6,517 nt of DNA from M3 sp964637445. Lineage in GTDB: Bacteria; Bacteroidota; Bacteroidia; Bacteroidales; Muribaculaceae. The stretch is from assembly GCA_964637445.1 (NCBI GenBank), contig CAZWWS010000086.1:1-6517 (forward strand), read 5' to 3'. The notes under the pieces are model-generated. The model made no database searches. It saw nothing but the letters and a program-made list of their open reading frames with translations, and was not told the origin of the DNA. The position numbers and the translations under genes are program-made. Below, in pieces: positions 1 to 4,839 of this stretch. Every line of letters starts with the position of its first letter. Position 1 is the stretch's first letter.

Positions 1-380
1 AGGAATACTGCCTGTAAACGAGCCAATGTGCTCGGCTCATCCGTATGATAAGGGAAAAACTCGCTGATGTTAAAGACCTCTACATCCTTAAAACTAACAG
101 TCCCTTGCTCATACAATTCTATAAGACTCGAATATATCACATGCGTACCTTGCCCAGCTCCCATTGCCATCACACAACGACCGCGTTGAGCTACAGTCTT
201 CGATATTAATTCGGCAATATTTTGCGCTTCCTTGCGAGCCGCATCGGAGATTGACTCATATATGTTAGTGTAGACTTTTTCCTCTCGGGTGAGAGCAGCC
301 AACTCGACCTCACCCTTTGGAGCATAGTAGCGATGGGGGATACGGTCTAATTTGATTAATTTGCTTAGATTTGTCTTCAT
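1..380 (-). CDS. NagB-like (glucosamine-6-phosphate deaminase family) protein, N-terminal part only
   Basis: The reverse strand is open without a stop from ATG at 378-380 to the window edge, giving 126 codons; the 3' end lies outside. The start MKTNLSKLIKLDRIPHRYY resembles the long (about 660-residue) Bacteroidales proteins annotated as glucosamine-6-phosphate deaminase, which join a NagB-like sugar-isomerase domain to a C-terminal PIG-L deacetylase-like domain. That fusion is recalled from the family and cannot be seen here. Visible NagB-fold features are the glycine-rich phosphate-loop region GAGQGTHVIY (residues 74-83) and VEVFNISEFFP (100-110), which aligns with the E. coli FNMDEY active-site segment. 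The general-base aspartate of E. coli NagB (Asp72) is replaced by Ser106, so true deaminase activity is doubtful. The likely role is cytosolic amino-sugar metabolism. The gene is transcribed divergently from the sigma factor gene across a long intergenic region. Confidence 0.85.
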   Translation of the reverse strand, partial: MKTNLSKLIKLDRIPHRYYAPKGEVELAALTREEKVYTNIYESISDAARKEAQNIAELISKTVAQRGRCVMAMGAGQGTHVIYSSLIELYEQGTVSFKDVEVFNISEFFPYHTDEPSTLARLQAVF

Positions 381-451
381 CGTTTGTATAAGATTGTTAT
401 TTTTTGAACGTTTTTATCTTTGTGCTTATTATAATAATGACAATTCTAAAA

Positions 452-459
452 CAAATATC
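452..459 (-). promoter_or_regulatory. Weak candidate -7 box for the NagB-like gene
   Basis: Read leftward the site is GATATTTG, one mismatch from the Bacteroidota -7 consensus TAnnTTTG, about 72 bp before the ATG. No clean TTTG lies at the -33 position, only TTATTGA-like sequence near 480. It is the nearest -7-like element on that strand, but the match is weak and could be chance in A/T-rich DNA. Confidence 0.2.
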
Positions 460-625
460 CCCCATTTCACAGCATTTTTTTCAATAAAACTTAACATTTA
501 CTATTCGTTAGTCCGAATTTTAGAATCTAATTTTCACACCAATATTTACCTGATTTTTTTGTCCCCGGCCTTGCGCAATGATAAAATTCCGCTGATTTTG
601 ACACACGTTCGCAACCCATGCGCAA

Positions 626-633
626 TATCTTTG
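626..633 (+). promoter_or_regulatory. Candidate rightward -7 box TATCTTTG overlapping a palindrome
   Basis: TATCTTTG matches TAnnTTTG in full. The nearest upstream TTTG is at 597-600, leaving 25 bp, longer than the usual 19-21. Its last two bases fall inside the 18-bp palindrome at 632-649, an arrangement that would let a bound protein block this promoter. Transcription would start about 300 bp before the sigma factor ATG, giving a long leader or a separate small RNA. Confidence 0.3.
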
Positions 634-649
634 TTTCAATATTGAAACA
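632..649. promoter_or_regulatory. Perfect 18-bp palindrome, putative operator
   Basis: TGTTTCAATATTGAAACA equals its own reverse complement over all 18 bases with no spacer. It is not followed by a T-run on either strand, so a terminator is unlikely. A continuous A/T-centred palindrome of this size in a divergent intergenic region is typical of the binding site of a dimeric repressor. The regulator is not identifiable from the window. NagB-family genes in other bacteria are often controlled by amino-sugar-responsive repressors, but linking that to this site is inference. Confidence 0.5.
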
Positions 650-754
650 TCATTGACACAACCAATAAAACACTGCAAATCAACACATTATCACACGCAA
701 TCTTATAGCCAAAACAACCATACCAAGACATTTGGGACGATTTTGTAACACGAG

Positions 755-784
755 CAAATTTAGTACAAAACACTATCAATCAAC
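755..784 (-). promoter_or_regulatory. Candidate leftward promoter (-7 TAAATTTG)
   Basis: Read leftward, 762-755 is TAAATTTG, a full match to TAnnTTTG. A GTTG at 784-781 lies 18 bp upstream as a partial -33 element. A transcript starting near 750 would read toward the NagB-like gene with a leader of about 370 nt that includes the 632-649 palindrome. It is the only perfect leftward -7 box seen between 381 and 936. Confidence 0.35.
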
Positions 785-864
785 TCATTAAGCCAATACA
801 TACAACCTAATAAAAAAATCTCAAAATTTTTCCACAAAAAATATTTTGATATTAAAATTATTTG

Positions 865-872
865 TATATTTG
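865..872 (+). promoter_or_regulatory. Candidate -7 box of the ECF sigma factor gene
   Basis: TATATTTG matches TAnnTTTG and lies 64 bp before the sigma factor ATG, a normal leader length. A TTTG at 845-848 is the best -33 candidate, but the 16-bp gap is shorter than the usual 19-21. The promoter may therefore be weak, activator-dependent or partly recognised by another sigma factor. The leader between it and the ATG is A/T-rich with no Shine-Dalgarno sequence. Confidence 0.45.
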
Positions 873-936
873 CACCATCATTTACAATTAGAGTATGGTA
901 AAACTATTAAGGCAACAACTTTTAATTTAACCGAAC

Positions 937-1440
937 ATGAGTTCTAAAAACTTTCAATCCAAGCTAATGGGATTACAAAGCAATCTACTCAATTTTGCCT
1001 ATATCCTGACATCAAACCGCGACGATGCGCAAGATCTATTACAAGACACCACACTTAAGGCGCTCGACAACGAAGACAAGTATGTCGACAATGTCAACTT
1101 CAAAGGATGGGTATTTACCATCATGCGCAACATCTTTATCAACAACTATCGACGCATAGTGCGTTCAGCCACAATTATTGACCAAACAGAAGACCTCTAT
1201 CATCTTAATCTGCCACAAGATTCAGGTTTTGAAACACCCGAAGGCTCGATAACAGCTCAAGAGATTACCGATGCCATCAATGCTTTTCCCGACGAATATC
1301 GTATCCCATTCTCGATGCACGTAGCCGGGTATAAGTACAACGAGATTGCCGAAACGATGAATCTTCCGCTCGGCACAGTAAAGAGTCGCATTTTCTTTGC
1401 GCGAAAACGACTACAACTATTATTCAAAGACTATCGATAG
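937..1440 (+). CDS. RNA polymerase sigma-70 factor, ECF subfamily
   Basis: This 167-residue protein has the standard two-domain layout of a minimal ECF sigma factor. Region 2 spans about residues 15-75: DDAQDLLQDTTLKAL (29-43) is the core-binding region 2.2 helix and FKGWVFTIMRNIFINNYRR (55-73) covers regions 2.3-2.4, which melt and read the -10 element. Region 4 spans about 107-163, with the helix-turn-helix YNEIAETMNLPLGTVKSRIF (134-153) that reads the -35 element. The length fits the family and ATG 937 puts the whole of region 2 in frame. It resembles a strongly conserved Bacteroidales sigma factor, but I cannot assign a symbol. No anti-sigma gene follows: the next gene is convergent and begins 7 bp after the stop. 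The regulon and activating signal cannot be read from the window. Confidence 0.95.
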   Translation: MSSKNFQSKLMGLQSNLLNFAYILTSNRDDAQDLLQDTTLKALDNEDKYVDNVNFKGWVFTIMRNIFINNYRRIVRSATIIDQTEDLYHLNLPQDSGFETPEGSITAQEITDAINAFPDEYRIPFSMHVAGYKYNEIAETMNLPLGTVKSRIFFARKRLQLLFKDYR

Positions 1441-1447
1441 ATTTCTA

Positions 1448-1693
1448 CTATTCAGCATCCTTTGGCGATTGGGTCGAATCCCTCTCGCTACGCTTCATGT
1501 CTTCCTCTCGCTCCTGACGCAGACGTTCACGACGTTTGAGCGCAAAATGCAAGAGTACTATCACTATAAGCGTACCGATTATTATGCCGAAATATCCGAA
1601 ATAATCGCCGGCATAATACTTCGGAAGACCGATATAGCTCATCACTCCGAGATAAGCCAATAATGCTAATGGTATAATCGTAGATCGTTTCAT
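1448..1693 (-). CDS. Small two-helix inner-membrane protein, function unknown
   Basis: This 81-residue protein has two predicted membrane helices: about residues 6-23 (IIPLALLAYLGVMSYIGL) and 33-51 (GYFGIIIGTLIVIVLLHFA). They are joined by an aromatic loop, PKYYAGDYF. A strongly charged tail, rich in Arg, Glu and Lys, starts at KRRERLRQ (53-60) and runs to the end. By the positive-inside rule this tail should be cytoplasmic, as should the short basic N terminus, giving a hairpin. I do not recognise a named family. It lies 24 bp downstream of the exonuclease gene on the same strand, so it is probably the second gene of that transcript. The short overlapping open frame on the plus strand is a shadow. 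A role as an anti-sigma for the neighbouring sigma factor is possible but unsupported. Confidence 0.75.
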   Translation of the reverse strand: MKRSTIIPLALLAYLGVMSYIGLPKYYAGDYFGYFGIIIGTLIVIVLLHFALKRRERLRQEREEDMKRSERDSTQSPKDAE

Positions 1694-1717
1694 GGTATAA
1701 TTTTATATTATCTTTTA

Positions 1718-2356
1718 TTACATATTTTCCACTACTGCTCGATGTGCATATTGGGAGGATTGCGGCACAAAACTGCCCGACCGTAGATATTTATATATCC
1801 TCAGACAAGCCCAAGCATCTATTGCGGCATACATTTGCTGAGCTGCAGTCAGTTCCGCGGCTTCCCAATTGCTCAATCGCTGACTCTTGGAAATGCGGCA
1901 TCCAAAGATAATCCCATAAATTTTTTGTAGACTGGCATCCGCTATGCAATACTCCTTTACCAACGACTGCAACTCGACATATCCATGGGGTTGAAACTCG
2001 CCTATCTTATGGAGCATAAAAAAATCATCTTTAAGCGACAGCCCTACTTTGACAATCGTCTCATCCTCTAAGAAGTCTCGAAGTCCATCGATAAAACCGA
2101 GCTGATTTATCCGAAACAAATAGCATATATCTTCTGTCGCAATCTGTATCAGCGCAACTTGATGAGCCCGCCCCTTTTTGAACGACGGACGAGTCTCTGT
2201 GTCGATACCCACTATACCCTGCCGTTTCAAATAAGCCAACGCACTCTCAGCTTCTTCGATATTATTCACCACCATAATATGACCCGAATACCCTACGGTG
2301 GGCATAGTCGCCAATTGGTCTTTTGCTATAGATATTGTTATTGCTTCTGTTGTCAT
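1718..2356 (-). CDS. 3'-5' exonuclease, DEDDy superfamily (RNase D/WRN-like)
   Basis: This 212-residue protein has the three exonuclease motifs that bind the two catalytic metal ions. Exo I is VGIDTETRPSF (49-59; Asp52, Glu54), Exo II is KVGLSLKDDFFML (103-115; Asp110 or Asp111) and Exo III is YAAIDAW (176-182; Tyr176, Asp180), the tyrosine placing it in the DEDDy group. LSNWEAAELTAAQQMYA (161-177) is the usual lead-in to Exo III. The protein should remove nucleotides from 3' ends of RNA or DNA in the cytoplasm. It has no HRDC or helicase domain, so the substrate is unknown. Length and N terminus fit Bacteroidales homologues annotated as 3'-5' exonuclease domain proteins. The start at 2356 fits the strong promoter about 38 bp upstream; Met18 is a less likely alternative. 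The small membrane-protein gene follows in the same transcript. Confidence 0.93.
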   Translation of the reverse strand: MTTEAITISIAKDQLATMPTVGYSGHIMVVNNIEEAESALAYLKRQGIVGIDTETRPSFKKGRAHQVALIQIATEDICYLFRINQLGFIDGLRDFLEDETIVKVGLSLKDDFFMLHKIGEFQPHGYVELQSLVKEYCIADASLQKIYGIIFGCRISKSQRLSNWEAAELTAAQQMYAAIDAWACLRIYKYLRSGSFVPQSSQYAHRAVVENM

Positions 2357-2393
2357 ATTTATTTTTCTGAAACCGGACTCCCGATTCCGACTG

Positions 2394-2424
2394 CAAAGTT
2401 AGACATAATCCATCAATCTACAAA
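2394..2424 (-). promoter_or_regulatory. Strong Bacteroidota promoter for the exonuclease gene
   Basis: Read leftward, TTTG at 2424-2421 is the -33 element and TAACTTTG at 2401-2394 is the -7 element, separated by 19 bp. Both match the Bacteroides consensus (TTTG, TAnnTTTG) and the spacing is near-ideal. Transcription should start near 2387-2390, leaving a leader of about 32 nt before ATG 2356. This is the clearest promoter in the window and supports the Bacteroidota assignment. Confidence 0.75.
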
Positions 2425-2454
2425 GTGCATCCTAAAAACAAACAACCGTAACCT

Positions 2455-2473
2455 GTATCACACTTTGTGACAC
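2455..2473. promoter_or_regulatory. Operator-like inverted repeat in the divergent control region
   Basis: GTATCACA, a CTT spacer and TGTGACAC form two 8-bp arms that match at 7 of 8 positions, with TCACA/TGTGA exact. The repeat ends 36 bp before the ATG of the 286-residue protein and just upstream of a 7/8 match to the -7 box (TTACTTTG, 2482-2489). A bound protein here would cover the -33 region of that promoter. The half-sites resemble CRP/FNR-family half-sites but are in the opposite order, with a 3-bp spacer, so I do not call it a CRP site. Confidence 0.4.
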
Positions 2474-2509
2474 ACCAGTATTTACTTTGTATTCAAAAAC
2501 AATATAGCC

Positions 2510-3370
2510 ATGACTTATCAAGAATATTTTCTATATTCCAACTTCAACGACATTTGGGCAGTCCTATATCAATTCTACCAAGAAGACGCCCGACTCAAAC
2601 CTCTTTATGCTTCTTTGGTCGATACTATAAAGCAGCTCCCCATTGATGTCAATCAAGCAAAATTCACGATAAAAATGCGTCTCGACTCCTACGATGAAAT
2701 CATCGTCGATGGAGCGCCAGACCCTCAAGAATGGCTCATAGGTCGAGAAGTCGAAGTCGACCTTTCTTCATGGAAAGGCATCTTCACTCGACATCGCAAC
2801 ATGGATGGATACAAAAAGCGTCAACGGATTCGCAAAAGCGACATTCCCACACTCGCGGCTCATCTTATCTATTGGTCTACCCTTTACTCTTTCAACACTA
2901 TTGACCAACACGCCATCGAATTTCAGTCATGGCTTGATCAACTTGAAAATGGCAATATTCACTATCGCCATGAGGAAGACTATTGTGCCGCGAGTCGGCA
3001 GCGCAAACACCTTAAATACTGGCGCGACACAATCGCAAATGATAGTGCGACCAATTGGAGTGCCAACCTTATTATTCTCAAAAAGAAATTAGAATTCAAT
3101 ATCGGCTATTGGCGATACATACAGCGCCATGTCAGTTGGCAAAATGACGTGAACCGTATGCTCTTGTGTTGCGCACTCATCGACATCTCCACCAATGACC
3201 CAAATATCTCGAAGCAACTTTACGTCAACCATCGAAACGCTCATCGTTTTGACTCATCTTTCGATTCGCTCGAATTGACCCGCTATCACTTGGGAAAACT
3301 ACGTCGCGAAAAGGCATTCCACCTCATCTGGCAACTGCTATCCCTACACATGAAAGACTGGCGGGATTGA
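2510..3370 (+). CDS. Hypothetical protein, possibly two-domain, function unknown
   Basis: I do not recognise a named family for this 286-residue protein. It has no signal peptide or membrane segment and is rich in Trp, Tyr, His and Arg. Two parts can be seen. Residues 1-145 look alpha/beta, opening YQEYFLYSNFNDIWAVLYQF and containing PTLAAHLIYWSTLYSF (113-128), similar in style to small Bacteroidota proteins of unknown function. Residues about 190-286 look all-helical, with WQNDVNRMLLCCALIDI (210-226), YVNHRNAHRF (238-247) and LRREKAFHLIWQLL (264-277), ending in KDWRD. The spaced W..D..RM and YVN.RN..RF pattern suggests conserved binding positions, but of what is unknown. The gene stands alone with its own control region and converges on the RavA-ViaA operon, whose last ORF ends 24 bp away. 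The reading frame is long and clean, so the gene itself is secure. Confidence 0.8.
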   Translation: MTYQEYFLYSNFNDIWAVLYQFYQEDARLKPLYASLVDTIKQLPIDVNQAKFTIKMRLDSYDEIIVDGAPDPQEWLIGREVEVDLSSWKGIFTRHRNMDGYKKRQRIRKSDIPTLAAHLIYWSTLYSFNTIDQHAIEFQSWLDQLENGNIHYRHEEDYCAASRQRKHLKYWRDTIANDSATNWSANLIILKKKLEFNIGYWRYIQRHVSWQNDVNRMLLCCALIDISTNDPNISKQLYVNHRNAHRFDSSFDSLELTRYHLGKLRREKAFHLIWQLLSLHMKDWRD

Positions 3371-3394
3371 CACACCAATTTCAACTGACGGGGC

Positions 3395-3511
3395 TTATTT
3401 ATTTTTTGTAAGATATAAGCAATATTCGTAGTATGGAGCCCATTCGATATTATGCTTTACATGTGCTATATTAAAATCTTCACGATTGATTTTGAATGTT
3501 GCAGATTTCAT
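3395..3511 (-). CDS. Candidate 38-residue third gene of the RavA-ViaA operon
   Basis: The ATG at 3509-3511 shares bases with the TGA of the VWA gene (3508-3510), an ATGA overlap identical to the one between the two larger genes. The frame runs 38 codons to TAA at 3395-3397. The product opens MKSATFKINREDFNIAHVKH and ends YYEYCLYLTKNK. It is basic at both ends, aromatic in the second half (Trp24, Tyr27, Tyr28, Tyr30, Tyr33), has a single Cys31, and lacks a signal peptide or membrane segment. It is too short for most gene finders. Translation is probably coupled to the VWA gene. It might be a small partner or regulator of the complex, or the remnant of a longer gene. No homologue is known to me. 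Support rests on the overlap and the protein-like composition. Confidence 0.55.
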   Translation of the reverse strand: MKSATFKINREDFNIAHVKHNIEWAPYYEYCLYLTKNK

Positions 3512-4839
3512 ATTGTCCAAATTTTATCCATCACGTCTTCATACTTATGGCTATATCGACCGATCTTCAGTCCATAGAAACGTGTACCAAGAGCCTTTCC
3601 CTTATTTATATTCTCGCACGTAGTTGGCATTGGTGCCGGAAATTGGAAGTCTGAGATTATAAGCACATCTGCCATTTCAAACTTCCCGGACTTAAGTATT
3701 TTTATTGCCTCCGCCAACATTTGCTCGCCATCAGTGCCACCACAGAAACTATTGGTAAGAAAATCATCCAGAAGCCCCCAATTGCGAGGTTTCGACAAAT
3801 CAATCGATTTTGAGCGGACAGAGAAAGTGATTAGATAACACGACCGTTTTTGCTTTTTTGCCATACTGAGCAGTTGTCTCAACAACGAAAATGCAATTTT
3901 TTGCGGTCGCCCCGTCATTGAGCCACTGGTGTCGACACTCACTATTATCGGTCCCTTTGTCAAGCGCGGATCTTTTTTATGCTCCTCTACCTTTTTCGGC
4001 TTATCTTGTCCGAGACTGCTAAACTGCTGCAGCTCCTTTGTAGCATACCTTTTGAAAAACAAATCTTCAGGCATAGCAAGTTCCATTGGCAACACCCGTT
4101 CGAGATTATCGCCCGACTCTACACGATCAATTTCCTCTACCGATGTATTTTTTGCCACCGTTGTCGGAAGAAATTTATATATCACAGTATCCCTTTCCTC
4201 CTTCGAAGGACATTTATCACGTCCTATCATATCCACTATTTCCTTCAGTTCGGGATATCTATGAATATAATTATCCAAGCGCTTGCGATCTTCATAATCG
4301 CTTGTGCCCGCGTTTCTGCATTTCGTTTCAAATCGTTGTCGTGTCTGCTCAATCAATTGACGCTCGCGTCTGTCCAATCCGGCTTTGCACTCACTCTCCC
4401 AGTCGCTCGTCAGAGCTGCAAACACCGAGTCTTTATCTTCTGTCTTAAACTGCTTAATATATCCCGATAGGTTTATATTATATTTGGAGTAATCCGTTCC
4501 AATCATATTATACACAGCCTTCCACATCTCCCTTTTCTTCTCAAGAGATGCTTTGCGATATTGCTCGATAAATGCGAGCTCTTGCATAGCCTCCAACTGC
4601 ATTCTACGAAACTCCTCAAGTAATACGCTAAAATAGGATATTATATCGTCTTTGAGTACTTCAACCCACGTCGAGTCTGAGCCATCGATATGTGGATTGT
4701 TATCGAACACTTCTTGCATATATTCTACCAAACAATCCCCCTCTTCGACAGTCGGAGGCATTGAACCACATTCCATATAAAAATCAAACACCTCGCTATA
4801 TTCCTCAAGTTTGGCATCTACATCGGTATAATCTATCAT
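3508..4839 (-). CDS. viaA: ViaA-like von Willebrand factor A domain protein, partner of RavA
   Basis: This 443-residue protein has the ViaA layout: a long helical N-terminal region (about 1-290, very acidic in the first 70 residues) and a C-terminal VWA domain (about 295-443). The metal-ion-dependent adhesion site is complete: DTSGS (Asp303, Ser305, Ser307), Thr369 in CGGTD and Asp397 in IISDF. KGPIIVSVDTSGSM and the closing VMDKIWTI correspond to the KGPVIVCVDTSGSM and MRIFDHIWRF segments of E. coli ViaA (483 residues). In E. coli, ViaA binds RavA, stimulates its ATPase and links it to respiratory complexes and membrane lipids; the partner here is inferred to be the upstream AAA+ protein. 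Its ATG lies in an ATGA overlap with that gene's stop codon. ViaA-family assignment is strong; equivalence of function is inferred. Confidence 0.9.
   Translation of the reverse strand: MIDYTDVDAKLEEYSEVFDFYMECGSMPPTVEEGDCLVEYMQEVFDNNPHIDGSDSTWVEVLKDDIISYFSVLLEEFRRMQLEAMQELAFIEQYRKASLEKKREMWKAVYNMIGTDYSKYNINLSGYIKQFKTEDKDSVFAALTSDWESECKAGLDRRERQLIEQTRQRFETKCRNAGTSDYEDRKRLDNYIHRYPELKEIVDMIGRDKCPSKEERDTVIYKFLPTTVAKNTSVEEIDRVESGDNLERVLPMELAMPEDLFFKRYATKELQQFSSLGQDKPKKVEEHKKDPRLTKGPIIVSVDTSGSMTGRPQKIAFSLLRQLLSMAKKQKRSCYLITFSVRSKSIDLSKPRNWGLLDDFLTNSFCGGTDGEQMLAEAIKILKSGKFEMADVLIISDFQFPAPMPTTCENINKGKALGTRFYGLKIGRYSHKYEDVMDKIWTI

Larger units (their letters stand above)
381..936. other. Long A/T-rich divergent intergenic region
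   Basis: This 556-bp gap separates the leftward NagB-like gene from the rightward sigma factor gene. A 97-codon open frame at 352-645 runs antisense into the NagB start and has a low-complexity, cysteine/phenylalanine-rich translation unlike a real protein, so I treat the region as non-coding. It holds an 18-bp perfect palindrome at 632-649, a perfect rightward -7 box at 626-633, a perfect leftward -7 box at 755-762 and a rightward -7 box at 865-872. The octamer TGCGCAAT occurs twice, at 572-579 and 619-626. No tRNA, no known riboswitch fold and no hairpin followed by a T-run was recognised. Confidence 0.7.

Noticed and set aside
352..645. A 97-codon open frame on the plus strand beside the NagB-like gene
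   Set aside because: It starts antisense inside the NagB coding sequence, runs through A/T-rich intergenic DNA and ends inside the palindrome; its translation is low-complexity with no domain-like pattern.
598..660. TTGACA hexamers at 598-603 and 653-658 that look like E. coli -35 boxes
   Set aside because: Bacteroidota housekeeping promoters do not use TTGACA, and no paired -10 TATAAT lies at a suitable distance.
1431..1440. Perfect 10-bp palindrome CTATCGATAG at the end of the sigma factor gene, considered as a shared terminator
   Set aside because: It is short, has no loop, lacks a T-run on either side, and lies within codons of the sigma factor.
1397..1663. An 88-codon open frame overlapping the end of the sigma factor gene and antisense to the membrane protein
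   Set aside because: It is covered by two better-supported genes on both sides, and the antisense frame has clear membrane-protein structure.
2159..2470. A 103-codon plus-strand frame antisense to the exonuclease N terminus
   Set aside because: The opposite strand encodes conserved exonuclease motifs, and this frame would read through the divergent promoter region.
2455..2473. CRP-binding site
   Set aside because: A CRP site reads TGTGA-N6-TCACA; here the half-sites are reversed (TCACA-N3-TGTGA) and the spacer is different, so only a generic operator is suggested.
2805..3092. A 95-codon alternative frame inside the 286-residue protein gene
   Set aside because: It is fully contained in a longer same-strand gene and has no separate start signals or recognisable features.
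3393..3420. GCTTAT and ATAAGC arms near the end of the small ORF, considered as a bidirectional terminator
   Set aside because: The arms are only 6 bp with a 16-nt loop and few G/C pairs; it lies partly in the 38-residue ORF and would be a weak hairpin.
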